DNA of 44,307 bases from Enterococcus raffinosus (GCF_001886185.1 NZ_JXLA01000033.1:1-44307), one strand, 5' to 3'. Positions 7,460 to 17,423 are shown, counted from the first letter of the stretch. Made by a program: numbers and translations. Notes: generated from the letters alone by a model not told the origin.

Positions 7460-7473
7460 TGGAACCGCTATCT
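7460..7473 (+). promoter_or_regulatory. cre-like site (CcpA)
   Basis: TGGAACCGCTATCT resembles the catabolite-responsive consensus TGWNANCGNTNWCA, with differences at the third and last positions. It lies 86 bp before the PTS start, where catabolite control is expected. Confidence 0.4.
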
Positions 7474-7558
7474 TCACATGTTAAGGTTCAGATACAAGCA
7501 AGACTTGATTAACCGGTTCGATCAAAAAAACATCTTGTTCTATTGAAAGGAGAATCCC

Positions 7559-9406
7559 ATGAGTAAGAAATATGAAGGTTTGGCTCATGACATCATTGAA
7601 AAGCTGGGTGGCAAAAAGAATATTACGGAAGGCTATCACTGTCAAACACGTCTTCGTTTTAAAGTTCTCGATGAATCGAAAATTGATATCAAGGGTTTAG
7701 AAAGTTTGGATGGTGTGACAAAATATATTTTTAACGCAGGTGTGCATCAGATAGTGATCGGTACCCACGTGAAAGATGTTTTTGAAGAAATCGAGAAAAT
7801 CATTGATCTTGATCCGACAAAAGAAGTACAAGTAGAAAAAAAAGGCTCGCTAACGGCGATTATTGAATTTGTAGCCGCCACGTTCCAGCCAGTTATTCCA
7901 GCATTGTCAGGAGCCGGGATGGTCAAGGCTGTACTGGCCTTGCTGATCGTTTTCCAAGTCATCTCACCGGAATCGCAAACCTACTATTTATTGAACATGT
8001 TTGCCGATGGCGTTTTCTTCTTTCTACCGATCATCTTGGCATTCACAGAAGCACAAAAGCTGCGTTGTAATCCGATATTAGCTGCCTCAGTTGCAGCAAT
8101 GATGATGCATCCTAACTGGGGAGCGTTAGTGACCGCAGGAGATCCAGTCAAATTCTTTGAAATTATTCCATTTACACTTGCTACGTATACTGGCTCTGTT
8201 ATTCCGATTCTCTTAGTCATTTTTGTGCAATCCTATGTCGAAAAATTCTTAAATCGCGTAATACCCAAATCAGTTGAACTTGTATTTGTACCAATGCTGA
8301 CCTTTTTAGTGATGGGTACACTGGCTTTTTCTGTGCTAGGACCTATAGGTAGTATCATCGGAGGGTACTTGGCGACATTCTTTACTTTCTTAAGTATCAA
8401 TGCCAGTTGGGTACCAGCAGTTTTAATTGGTGGATTCTTACCAATTATGGTTATGTTTGGTCTTCATAACGGTGTGGCTCCGCTGGGTGTCATGCAGATG
8501 GCTGAACTTGGGTATGACAGTATTTTTGGGCCAGGGTGTGTGTGCTCAAATATCGCGCAAGCAACCGCAGCGGCAGTGGTCGCTTTTAGAACAAAAGATA
8601 AAAAATTACGTCAATTAGCAACCTCTGGCTCGATCACTGCCTATATGGGAATTACGGAACCAGTGTTATATGGTGTGAATCTGCCGAAAAAATATCCTTT
8701 GATTTCAGCTATGATCGGTGGAGGATTAGGTGGATTGTATGCTGGTTTGACTAATACTCATCGTTTTGCGACTGGTTCATCAGGGATTCCTGCCATCTTG
8801 CTCTATATCGGTGATGATACGATGCGCTTCTTCTGGAATATCGTGATTGCCTTAATTATTTCTGCTGTATCAACAGCTGTCCTGACCTATGTCTTAAGCT
8901 TTAAATTTGAAAAAGAAGCGAACATTCCAGAAATGAAAGAAGTCATTTTGGAAGACACGCTGATGATTAGTCCGATCAGAGGACAAATTATTCCGCTGAG
9001 TGCTGTTCATGATGAGGCATTTGCTTCTGAAGCGTTGGGAAAAGGGTTTGCGATTGCTCCAGCAGAAGGAAAGGTCGTAGCTCCCTTTGATGGCAAAATA
9101 GCTGCAATTTTCCCGACAAAGCATGCGATCGGTTTGGTTTCAGAGACAGGAGTAGAAATTTTGATTCACGTGGGATTAAATACAGTGGAATTGAACGGAA
9201 AATATTTTGAAGCGCTGGTTGAGGCGGATGAAATAGTCAAAAAAGGCCAGCCAATCTTAACCTTTGATTTAGAAAAAATTCAAGCGGCAGGATATGATAC
9301 GCAAGTGCCGATTGTTGTGACCAATACACCGCAATATTCGTCGATCGAAACGATTGGCAGCGGACAAACGGATTGTGATGAAGCTATTTTAGCTGTCAGA
9401 GTGTAG
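7559..9406 (+). CDS. PTS beta-glucoside-type EIIBCA permease
   Basis: A 615-residue membrane permease that imports and phosphorylates a glucoside, fused in the order EIIB-EIIC-EIIA (Glc/Bgl superfamily). The EIIB phosphorylation cysteine is Cys28 in YHCQTRLRF. The EIIC domain (about 100-460) has many hydrophobic helices and the GITEPVLYGVNLP motif. The C-terminal EIIA carries its active histidine at about residue 537 (ILIHVGLNTVEL). The ATG at 7559 follows GAAAGGAG. The GH1 gene starts 42 bp downstream, and the pairing fits uptake of cellobiose, arbutin, salicin or a related beta-glucoside, delivered as the 6-phosphate. Confidence 0.93.
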   Translation: MSKKYEGLAHDIIEKLGGKKNITEGYHCQTRLRFKVLDESKIDIKGLESLDGVTKYIFNAGVHQIVIGTHVKDVFEEIEKIIDLDPTKEVQVEKKGSLTAIIEFVAATFQPVIPALSGAGMVKAVLALLIVFQVISPESQTYYLLNMFADGVFFFLPIILAFTEAQKLRCNPILAASVAAMMMHPNWGALVTAGDPVKFFEIIPFTLATYTGSVIPILLVIFVQSYVEKFLNRVIPKSVELVFVPMLTFLVMGTLAFSVLGPIGSIIGGYLATFFTFLSINASWVPAVLIGGFLPIMVMFGLHNGVAPLGVMQMAELGYDSIFGPGCVCSNIAQATAAAVVAFRTKDKKLRQLATSGSITAYMGITEPVLYGVNLPKKYPLISAMIGGGLGGLYAGLTNTHRFATGSSGIPAILLYIGDDTMRFFWNIVIALIISAVSTAVLTYVLSFKFEKEANIPEMKEVILEDTLMISPIRGQIIPLSAVHDEAFASEALGKGFAIAPAEGKVVAPFDGKIAAIFPTKHAIGLVSETGVEILIHVGLNTVELNGKYFEALVEADEIVKKGQPILTFDLEKIQAAGYDTQVPIVVTNTPQYSSIETIGSGQTDCDEAILAVRV

Positions 9407-9415
9407 CGATTTTGA

Positions 9416-10900
<1,485 letters not shown>

Positions 10901-10966
10901 AAAACAATGGACTAGAAAATATAAGTGTAAGTGTTCCTTGTTTGCCAAAAGTAATTTGAAAAGCAG

Positions 10967-11022
10967 TCTCAAAAATAGTACGCTATTTAGTAATATAAGT
11001 TTCGTAAAATAGATTTTTGAGA
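10967..11022 (+). other. Alternative hairpins ahead of the HAD phosphatase gene
   Basis: TCTCAAAAAT (10967-10976) and ATTTTTGAGA (11013-11022) are perfect inverted repeats that bracket a second small hairpin, AAATAG-TACG-CTATTT. The two structures compete for the same 5' bases. The outer 3' arm ends 14 nt before the start codon, next to the ribosome binding site. It could modulate translation or be incidental. Confidence 0.35.
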
Positions 11023-11036
11023 ATGTGAGGGCAACG

Positions 11037-11870
11037 ATGGGGAAGGTAATTTTTTTAGATATTGATGGGACTTTATGTAATGATGCTGGGATTGTACCAG
11101 AGAGTGCGAAGATCGCGATTACAAAATCCTATGAAAAAGGACATCGCTTTTATTTATGTACAGGACGCTCTAAGGCGGAGCTTTCTGACGAAGTGCTTGA
11201 TCTGCCGATTAGCGGGATCATTGGTGCTGGCGGTGGCTACTGTGAAGTGGATGGAGATGTGATCCTTCATCAGGTTTTTGATCCAAGTGAATTGAAAAAG
11301 CTGATCGGCTTCCTAGAGGGACACCGAATAGAGTATTATCTTGAGTCTAATCAAGGATTATTTGCGAGTGCTAATTTGAAAAATCGTCTGATCCAAATTA
11401 GTTTAGGCGATAGCGAAGAAGACTCTGAAGAAGGCCAGAAAAAAATAGAATCCATCAAATGGTTTTTGGATCTTTTGATTGAGGATCCAAGTTTGATTGA
11501 TTACGAAGACGTAAATAAGCTTTCATTTGTGAATCATTCGATTCCCTATGAGTTGATCGCGGCGGAGTATGATGGCGACTTCCACATGTTAAGAAGCACT
11601 GTTCCTGTCTTTGGACCTGACAGCGGTGAGATAGGCTTGAAGGGAATCAATAAGAAGACGGCGATTGAACGAGTATTGAAGCATATCAAACGAGAGAAGA
11701 AGGATACGATAGCCTTTGGTGATGGCAATAATGATCTAGCGATGTTTGAAGCAGTAGAAATAGGGATTGCCATGGGAAATGCGAAGGAAGAATTAAAGGC
11801 GGCTGCTAATGAGGTTACCTTGAACCATGATGAGGGCGGAATTGCTTACGTGCTAGATAAATTAGATTAG
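11037..11870 (+). CDS. Cof-type HAD-IIB phosphatase
   Basis: A 277-residue cytosolic phosphatase of the haloacid dehalogenase superfamily, subclass IIB. Motif I is DIDGT (residues 7-11, nucleophilic Asp), motif II is the Thr in LCTGRS, and motif IV is FGDGNNDLAMF with the magnesium-binding aspartates. The capping domain lies between them. Such enzymes dephosphorylate sugar phosphates, phosphorylated pyridoxal or FMN. The ATG at 11037 is preferred over the GTG at 11025, which overlaps the GTGAGGG ribosome binding site. It follows the GH1 gene by 136 bp, so it may dephosphorylate an intermediate of that pathway, but the substrate is unknown. Confidence 0.88.
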   Translation: MGKVIFLDIDGTLCNDAGIVPESAKIAITKSYEKGHRFYLCTGRSKAELSDEVLDLPISGIIGAGGGYCEVDGDVILHQVFDPSELKKLIGFLEGHRIEYYLESNQGLFASANLKNRLIQISLGDSEEDSEEGQKKIESIKWFLDLLIEDPSLIDYEDVNKLSFVNHSIPYELIAAEYDGDFHMLRSTVPVFGPDSGEIGLKGINKKTAIERVLKHIKREKKDTIAFGDGNNDLAMFEAVEIGIAMGNAKEELKAAANEVTLNHDEGGIAYVLDKLD

Positions 11871-11897
11871 TTAACTAGTTAAAGTGAAAAGCGATAG

Positions 11898-11932
11898 AAG
11901 GCTGGCGGATGATTCATCTAACGGCCTTTTGT
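11898..11932 (+). terminator. Terminator after the HAD gene
   Basis: A stem with a small internal loop (AAGGCTG...GGAT with ATCT...CGGCCTT) is followed by TTTTGTT. It separates the sugar operon from the LysR gene. Confidence 0.55.
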
Positions 11933-11989
11933 TCATTGACAGTTATTTTCTAACGAATCTGCTATAGTAAAAGGAAAAAGAGGCATAGT

Positions 11990-12871
11990 ATGGAAATCAG
12001 ACTTTTACGTTATTTCTGGGCAGTTGCACAAGAAGGAAATGTGTCACGTGCAGCTCGACTGTTGAATATTACGCAACCGACGCTAAGCCGTCAAATTAAA
12101 GAGCTTGAGGAAACTATTGGGGCACCCCTGTTTCACCGTGAGAAAAATCGATTAAGTTTAACTAAAGATGGCTATTTTTTGAAAGAGCGAGCGGAGGAAA
12201 TTTTGTCTTTGGATGAAAAGCTAGAGCAAGCTTTTTCTGCGAAACGGAAGGAACAATTAACTGGTGTAATCACGATTGGCTGTGTGGAGGCAGACAATTC
12301 AGATACCGTTGCGATGCTGTTGGAGGAATTGATCAGTGATTATCCCCAAATAAAGTTCAACTTAGTAACGGGCACAAGCGATGATATTTCCGATCGTCTC
12401 GAAAAAGGAATCTTGGATCTGGCAGTCTTGCTGGAGCCGGTTAGCTTGAACGAAGTTGAAACATTAGTTTTACCAAGAGAAGAAAAGTGGGGCTTGCTAG
12501 TCTCAAAGGAATTATTCATCGCTGATAAAGAAGTGTTACGACCAGAAGATATTAAGGGACTTCCAATCCTTTGTTCAGGTCGTTCTGAAGTGCAAAAACT
12601 ATTTTCTAGTTGGTCGGGAGAATCACTTAAAGACTTGAATATAGTAGGTAACTTTAACTTGATCTTTAATGTTCTGCCATTAGTGGATCATAAGGTCGGG
12701 GCAGCATTGACGATTGAAGGAGCTATTTCGGATCGTAAGTTAGAAGAAGCCAAATTTATCCCATTAGAGCCTGCTGTTAAGACTCATTGTGTTCTAGTTT
12801 GGAAAAAGCGGGTACAGACTCCTGCTGTACAAGAGTTGATTAATCGATTCAATCATGCCTTTAAGCTATAG
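11990..12871 (+). CDS. LysR family transcriptional regulator
   Basis: A 293-residue LysR-type regulator. The N-terminal winged helix (residues 1-60) has the classic pattern AVAQEGNVSRAARLLNITQPTLSRQIKELEE. It is followed by a linker helix and a type-2 periplasmic-binding-like effector domain (about 90-290). An extended -10 (TGCTATAGT) lies upstream. It has its own terminator, and the next operon on the same strand encodes a flavodoxin, a cupin and a carboxymuconolactone-decarboxylase-like protein. It probably activates that operon. LysR, flavodoxin, cupin and CMD combinations recur in Firmicutes and suggest response to quinones or similar electrophiles; the ligand is not known. Confidence 0.9.
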   Translation: MEIRLLRYFWAVAQEGNVSRAARLLNITQPTLSRQIKELEETIGAPLFHREKNRLSLTKDGYFLKERAEEILSLDEKLEQAFSAKRKEQLTGVITIGCVEADNSDTVAMLLEELISDYPQIKFNLVTGTSDDISDRLEKGILDLAVLLEPVSLNEVETLVLPREEKWGLLVSKELFIADKEVLRPEDIKGLPILCSGRSEVQKLFSSWSGESLKDLNIVGNFNLIFNVLPLVDHKVGAALTIEGAISDRKLEEAKFIPLEPAVKTHCVLVWKKRVQTPAVQELINRFNHAFKL

Positions 12872-12902
12872 TGCTATGATTACATAGGCATTAGACATAG
12901 AC

Positions 12903-12949
12903 AGAAAAGCGTCGTATTCTGAGATTGTTCAGGATACGATGCTTTTAAT
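12903..12949 (+). terminator. Terminator of the LysR gene
   Basis: A 14-bp stem with two G-U pairs (GCGTCGTATTCTGA with TCAGGATACGATGC) is followed by TTTTAATTTT. Confidence 0.8.
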
Positions 12950-12990
12950 TTTGAAGACGTATTCGAAAAATGAAATGAGGAGGGATTATT

Positions 12991-13506
12991 ATGGCTGCAA
13001 TCGTTCTATTTTTCTCCAGAGCTGGGGAAAATTATATTAATGGCAAAAAGCAAATGATTTCAATTGGCAATACAGCAGTATTAGCAGAAAAGATTAGTTG
13101 CGAGCTGGATATTCCGATGTATCCATTAGCTCCAACGATTCCTTATTCAGAGAATTATGACGAAGCGGTGCAAAAGGCAGGAACCGAAAAAGATACTTTA
13201 GAGCGTGTAGAATATGAAAAATTACCGATTGATTTTGAGCAAGTGGATACGGTTTTTCTTGGATTTCCGAACTGGTGGGGAACCTATCCGCGAGTGGTTG
13301 CCGCTTTTCTAGCAGATCATGATTGGAAAAATAAGGTGATCTATCCTTTTTGCACCCATGAAGGCAGTGCATTCGGTTCAAGTATTCAAGATTTACGAAG
13401 AGCTTGTCCGCAAGCGGAAATCAAAACCGGTTTGGCAGTTCGCGGTTCTAAAGTTTCGTGTGCGGATACAGCGGTGAAGAATTGGCTGCTGGCTTATCAA
13501 GCTTAA
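12991..13506 (+). CDS. Flavodoxin family protein
   Basis: A 171-residue cytosolic flavodoxin-fold protein. The FMN phosphate loop is at the N-terminus (IVLFFSRAGEN, then IGNTAVLAEKI), and the FMN-stacking loops are at FLGFPNWWGTYPR and PFCTHEGSAFGSS. Similar proteins are annotated as flavodoxin or FMN-dependent oxidoreductase. It lacks the signal peptide of the flavodoxin at 5162. The ATG at 12991 follows a GAGGAGG site. It is the first gene of a three-gene operon (24 and 11 bp gaps) and probably acts as an electron carrier or quinone/carbonyl reductase. Confidence 0.87.
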   Translation: MAAIVLFFSRAGENYINGKKQMISIGNTAVLAEKISCELDIPMYPLAPTIPYSENYDEAVQKAGTEKDTLERVEYEKLPIDFEQVDTVFLGFPNWWGTYPRVVAAFLADHDWKNKVIYPFCTHEGSAFGSSIQDLRRACPQAEIKTGLAVRGSKVSCADTAVKNWLLAYQA

Positions 13507-13529
13507 AACAATTTTAGGAGGAAATTATA

Positions 13530-13943
13530 ATGGCAAAACATGAAGAAGTAAAAAAAGGTGTGATTTTTCCAATCGGTGAAAAAAATGATGCCTACGCACA
13601 ATATTTTATTGGTCAAAGTTATTTACAGTCTTTAGTTGCTGATCCAGCGATTAATGTTGGCGTTGGGAATGTCACTTTCGAACCTAGTTGCCGCAATAAC
13701 TGGCATATCCACCGAGATGGGTATCAATTATTGTTAGTAACGGGTGGTGAAGGCTGGTATCAAGAAGAAGGAAAAGCAGCTCAGCGATTAAAAGCAGGTG
13801 ATGTAATCATCACTCATGACGGTGTTAAGCATTGGCATGGCGCGACAAAAGATAGTTGGTTTGAGCATGTCGCCATCACAGCGGGAACGCCTGAGTGGCT
13901 AGAACCTGTATCAGATGAGTGGTATGAACAATTAGAAAAATAG
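13530..13943 (+). CDS. Cupin domain protein
   Basis: A 137-residue single-domain cupin. The first metal motif is visible as HIHRDGYQLLLVTGGEGWYQEEG and the second as GDVIITHDGVKHWHGA, giving the histidine set expected for a bound divalent metal. Proteins of this type are often found beside carboxymuconolactone-decarboxylase-like proteins, as here (11 bp to the next gene), and are sometimes fused to them. A role in oxidising or isomerising a small aromatic or quinone-like compound is plausible but not shown. The ATG at 13530 has a TTAGGAGGA site. Confidence 0.87.
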   Translation: MAKHEEVKKGVIFPIGEKNDAYAQYFIGQSYLQSLVADPAINVGVGNVTFEPSCRNNWHIHRDGYQLLLVTGGEGWYQEEGKAAQRLKAGDVIITHDGVKHWHGATKDSWFEHVAITAGTPEWLEPVSDEWYEQLEK

Positions 13944-13954
13944 GAGGAAACAGT

Positions 13955-14266
13955 ATGAAAAAACAAACAGCAGGCAGAGAGCAATTAGGCGAATTTGCTC
14001 CGCAATTTGCGGCATTAAATGACGATGTTTTATTTGGGGAGGTCTGGGCGAAAGAAGAAGAGTTGTCTCCTCATGATCGTAGTCTGATTACCTGCTCTGC
14101 ACTTTTAGCAATGGGCGCACCGCAATTGGAAGCTCATTTGAAAATTGCCAAAGAAAATGGCGTAACGAAGGAAGATATCAGTGCTTTAATCACCCATTTA
14201 GCGTTTTATGCCGGTTGGCCCAAAGCGTGGAGTGCCTTTTCTATGGCGAAGGAAATTTTTGAGTAA
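13955..14266 (+). CDS. Carboxymuconolactone decarboxylase family protein
   Basis: A 103-residue all-helical protein of the CMD/AhpD-like family. The core is RSLITCSALLAMGAPQLEAHLKIAKENGVTKEDISALITHLAFYAGWPKAW. The AhpD-type CxxC pair is absent and only one cysteine is present (TCSAL), so it resembles the gamma-carboxymuconolactone decarboxylase side rather than the peroxidase partner. It is the last gene of the flavodoxin-cupin-CMD operon and has a TAGGAGGAA ribosome binding site. A terminator follows. Confidence 0.87.
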   Translation: MKKQTAGREQLGEFAPQFAALNDDVLFGEVWAKEEELSPHDRSLITCSALLAMGAPQLEAHLKIAKENGVTKEDISALITHLAFYAGWPKAWSAFSMAKEIFE

Positions 14267-14315
14267 GAGAAGAGGAATAATTTTTATAATAATTGCTGAT
14301 CCTCTGGAATATAAC

Positions 14316-14358
14316 AACGTCTGCTCCTAAAACAATTTATCAGGAGTAGACGTTTTTT
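14316..14358 (+). terminator. Terminator of the flavodoxin-cupin-CMD operon
   Basis: A 13-bp stem (AACGTCTGCTCCT with AGGAGTAGACGTT, one G-U pair) and a run of six T. The convergent small membrane gene ends 16 bp further on. Confidence 0.85.
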
Positions 14359-14373
14359 ACACAAAAGTTTGGT

Positions 14374-14547
14374 TTATTTTTTTCGAAATTGTTGAAAGAG
14401 AAAGACAAAGATAAAGAAAAACAGTGCTTCCCAAAGTGTTGTTGTCCAGCTGTATCTTGGACTAATACCAAAAAATAAGTTCCCGATGTTAGAAATAATT
14501 AAATAAATAAGGGTAACCAAAAATGAGTTTAGTAATCTACGCATCAT
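14374..14547 (-). CDS. Small two-helix membrane protein
   Basis: A 57-residue hydrophobic protein of unknown function. It has a basic N-terminus (MMRRLLN), a first membrane segment (about residues 6-28), a short Trp-containing loop (SPRYSWTTTLWE) and a second segment rich in Phe (about 38-52), ending QQFRKK. The ATG at 14547 is preferred to an upstream GTG because GGATGGAG sits 10 nt ahead of it. It is downstream of the frameshifted small gene at 14625 on the same strand and may share its transcript. Membrane insertion with both ends inside is the simplest topology. Confidence 0.55.
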   Translation of the reverse strand: MMRRLLNSFLVTLIYLIISNIGNLFFGISPRYSWTTTLWEALFFFIFVFLFQQFRKK

Positions 14548-14624
14548 AAAGACCACACTCCATCCTTACCTAGCAGTATAAAATAGCTCGTTCTTTTCGT
14601 CCAATAATACCTTGGTAATCGTTG

Positions 14625-14767
14625 TTATTTTTTCTTCTCTTCCTTATCAAAGACGCCTGTTACGCCAATAGCGATCCCAATACAAAGCCATAAGGCTAAA
14701 TTATCAAATAGCAGACCAAACACTAACCCCAACGCAATCCAATGCTTAGTGAATGATTATTTTTCAT
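14625..14767 (-). pseudogene. Frameshifted small glycine-rich membrane protein gene
   Basis: Reading from the ATG at 14767 gives MKNNHSLSIG and then a premature stop. One base earlier or later, at about 14739, the other frame continues IALGLVFGLLFDNLALW, then CIGIAIGVTGVFDKEEKKK and a TAA at 14625. Joined, the two parts give a 47-residue protein with a short polar head, a glycine-zipper-like hydrophobic stretch and a charged tail, a layout that I know from small Firmicute membrane proteins. A single missing base after AGC-ATT-GG explains the break. It may be a real mutation or a sequencing error. Confidence 0.5.
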
Positions 14768-14969
14768 TCTCTCCCCGCTTTCTTTCAGCTGTGAACCTTG
14801 ATAAGTATGCTGAATATCAGTTACTACAATCATTTTAAAGGAAAACAATTCAAAAGAGTAGCAAATCTCTTGGAAATGATTCGAACACAGTGAATGAATC
14901 CGTCGATTGTTTTCAATTTTCCCGCCTTATTTTTAAGGTATAATGAGCAAAGAAAATAAATAATCAAGG

Positions 14970-15000
14970 AAACTTCCACTTTATTGTGGAAGTTTTTTTT
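14970..15000 (+). terminator. Strong orphan terminator
   Basis: A perfect 9-bp stem AACTTCCAC/GTGGAAGTT with a 6-nt TTTATT loop is followed by eight T, only about 30 bp after a TATAAT. No plus-strand gene lies directly upstream, so it may end a very short RNA. Confidence 0.75.
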
Positions 15001-15204
15001 ACTCTTTTTAAGAAAAAAATGAGTGCAACTTATCACTTTGAACAAGCTTAAAATAATGAATGCTGGTATTGATAATCTAGTTGGTTTTGATGGCTTTCTT
15101 TTTCTTATTTATCAATTTTTCAACAGCATTCATAAGCAATGCTTAAACACTATAAAATAACATATTTTAAATTCTGAATGTAGAGGGAAATCAACATAAA
15201 AATT

Positions 15205-15218
15205 TGTCTGCGCTTACA
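15205..15218 (+). promoter_or_regulatory. cre-like site (CcpA)
   Basis: TGTCTGCGCTTACA matches the cre consensus TGWNANCGNTNWCA at all but one fixed position. It is 87 bp upstream of the PRD activator, which would place this sugar system under glucose repression. Confidence 0.55.
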
Positions 15219-15304
15219 TTTTTGCCAAAAAAGATTGCAAGAATCTCTACTTATCAAGAAAAATAAAGGGTTATATACTCACCTTAGACGAGAGGAAGAT
15301 AGAA

Positions 15305-17374
15305 ATGAAAGACCGAACAGCAAAAATATTGCGTATTTTTATAACTTCTGATTATCCTGTAACGCTTGAACAACTGGAAGAAGAATTTCATACTAGCTCG
15401 CGAACCATTCGAAATGAACTACGTGAAATTAACCTTCTATTGAGAACAAATCAGCTCCCAGAAGTGAAAAATCTCAGAAAAAAAGGGTATCACTTACTTT
15501 TGGATAAGGATCAAAAGCAACGACTGCTTGATCAGATGGATTCGTCAGAGGAAGAACACTACCTGGACCGTGAAAGCCGGATTTTTGATTTGATTCTTTC
15601 GTTTTCACTAGGTAAAAATGCGACCTTTCTTTATCAAAAGGAAGAAGCCTATCAAATTTCGAAAAGCTCATTGGATGAAGACATGCGACGCGTCAGAAAT
15701 ATACTGAAAGAATATGGGATCGAAGTTTTGAGCGTACCGAAACAAGGAATTGTGCTTCAAGGAGCGGAACGATCGATCCGAACAATGATCTACGATGTCA
15801 TTAATACGTTTGTAGGAGTAATTTCGCCACAAGGTGAGCAGGAGGCATCGGTTAATTTAACGATTCTTCATCACTATATTTCTCCGCAGCTATTAAAAAA
15901 ATTAGAACAGCTCTACGTAGATTCTGTGGACAAGATGGAAGATGCGATCTATCGCAATCAATTGCTGGTTTTTACAGCTGTCTGGCTAAGTCGATATATG
16001 CGGGAGGATTTAATCGCTAGTTCCGCTTGGGAAGCAGCCGATACTCCTCAAAGTGATATTCGTGATTTTGTCACAGCAATTTGCGATGCCTTTCAGCTTT
16101 CGCCTCCAGAGGTGGAAATCAAATACATCGTGTTTATGCTGAATACGTTCAATTCGCGTGATATGAACAACTCCATTGAATGGGTTCAAGCGCAGCTGCT
16201 TTCCATTCAGTTGATGCAATTTGTCGAAGAGAAAACGAAGATTCCTTTTTCCAGAAAAGAAGAAATGTTGCAGGAAGGGCTATATAAGCATTTAGTCGGC
16301 TTGATCAATCGCGTAAAAAGCGACATTCAAATCGTCAATCCGCTAAAGGAAAACGTCAAGAAAAATTACGGCAATATCTATTCTGCCATTCGTCACTTTA
16401 CACCTTCGATCGAACAGGTTACAGGGAAACAGATTACGGAAGATGAGATTGCTTTTCTTACGATTCACTTTTCCACTTCTGTCAGTGCGATTAATCAGGA
16501 TTTGCACTACATTTACAAAGCAGTTGTCATTTGTAATCACGGAGTTGCCACAGGGAAGCTGTTGTCAGAAAATCTGAAGGAGCTTTTCAATATAGAAGTT
16601 TTAGCGGTGTTGAGCTCGCGAGAATTAGATTTGATTGAAAAGCTTGATGTGGATTTGATTTTCAGTACAGTCGCTATTCACTATTCAAAAAAGCCAGTCC
16701 TAGAATTGGAGCCGATCATCAAGGAAGAGAGTAAAAAGAGGATTACTAGCTTTTTAAATACGAATCAAAAGCTTAAACGGTTAGTAAATCATCAAGATTC
16801 AACACAATTATTTTATGCACTGATTGAAACTATTGAGAAAAGTGGTGGAGAGGTATCCGGTAATATTTACAAGGAACTGGAAATGCTTTTCGATCAAAAT
16901 CATTTAACGATAAACAAAAAGGAGATTCAGCCGATGTTAGAAGATGTATTAAAGGACAGCAATATTTTATTGAATGAGCAGGTAACGACTTGGGAGGATT
17001 CCATTCGCAGAGTTTCCGAACCCTTGATTAAAGAGAAGATAATCGAGCCCAGGTATGTGACTGCGATGATTGACTCGGTAAAAGAATATGGTCCTTACAT
17101 TGTGATTGGCAAATACATCGCGTTGGCTCATGCTCGTCCTGAAGATGGCGTCAATTCTTTAGGGATTAGCGTTGCGACAATCAAGGAACCTATTGCTTTT
17201 GGGAATGAGGAAAACGACCCAGTCAAAATTATTTTTTGTCTGGCAGCGGTTGATTCTTACTCACATTTAAACATTATGAAGAGTCTGATTGAGCTAATCA
17301 ATGATGAAGAAAAAATCGATCGACTGAGCGGAGAAACAGATATTGAACGGTTCAAAGAAATTTTATTTAGTTAA
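15305..17374 (+). CDS. PRD-containing transcriptional activator with EIIB and EIIA domains
   Basis: A 689-residue MtlR/LicR-type activator. In order: an HTH_11-like domain (about 5-60, TLEQLEEEFHTSSRTIRNELREI), a second Mga-like HTH (about 85-150), two PRD domains (about 190-400) with conserved histidines, an EIIB-like domain with Cys410 (VVICNHGVATGKLL) and a C-terminal EIIA domain of the Fru/ascorbate type (about 545-689) with His609 in IALAHARPEDGV. Activity should be set by phosphorylation from HPr and the PTS. The following genes encode EIIB and EIIC of an ascorbate-type PTS but no EIIA, so this C-terminal domain may also serve as phosphodonor. The ATG at 15305 follows GAGAGGAAG. Confidence 0.9.
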   Translation: MKDRTAKILRIFITSDYPVTLEQLEEEFHTSSRTIRNELREINLLLRTNQLPEVKNLRKKGYHLLLDKDQKQRLLDQMDSSEEEHYLDRESRIFDLILSFSLGKNATFLYQKEEAYQISKSSLDEDMRRVRNILKEYGIEVLSVPKQGIVLQGAERSIRTMIYDVINTFVGVISPQGEQEASVNLTILHHYISPQLLKKLEQLYVDSVDKMEDAIYRNQLLVFTAVWLSRYMREDLIASSAWEAADTPQSDIRDFVTAICDAFQLSPPEVEIKYIVFMLNTFNSRDMNNSIEWVQAQLLSIQLMQFVEEKTKIPFSRKEEMLQEGLYKHLVGLINRVKSDIQIVNPLKENVKKNYGNIYSAIRHFTPSIEQVTGKQITEDEIAFLTIHFSTSVSAINQDLHYIYKAVVICNHGVATGKLLSENLKELFNIEVLAVLSSRELDLIEKLDVDLIFSTVAIHYSKKPVLELEPIIKEESKKRITSFLNTNQKLKRLVNHQDSTQLFYALIETIEKSGGEVSGNIYKELEMLFDQNHLTINKKEIQPMLEDVLKDSNILLNEQVTTWEDSIRRVSEPLIKEKIIEPRYVTAMIDSVKEYGPYIVIGKYIALAHARPEDGVNSLGISVATIKEPIAFGNEENDPVKIIFCLAAVDSYSHLNIMKSLIELINDEEKIDRLSGETDIERFKEILFS

Positions 17375-17423
17375 GGAATTATGCATAGTTCGATAAATAT
17401 AATCAGAATGGAGAGAAAGAAAG

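Larger units (their letters stand above)
14768..15304. other. Gene-free stretch before the PRD activator
   Basis: This 537-bp stretch is AT-rich. It contains a plus-strand -10-like TATAAT (14939-14944) with a strong terminator 30 bp later, an inverted repeat ATGAATGCTG/CAGCATTCAT (15056-15065 and 15124-15133) and a cre-like box at 15205. I found no convincing coding region in it. Confidence 0.6.
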
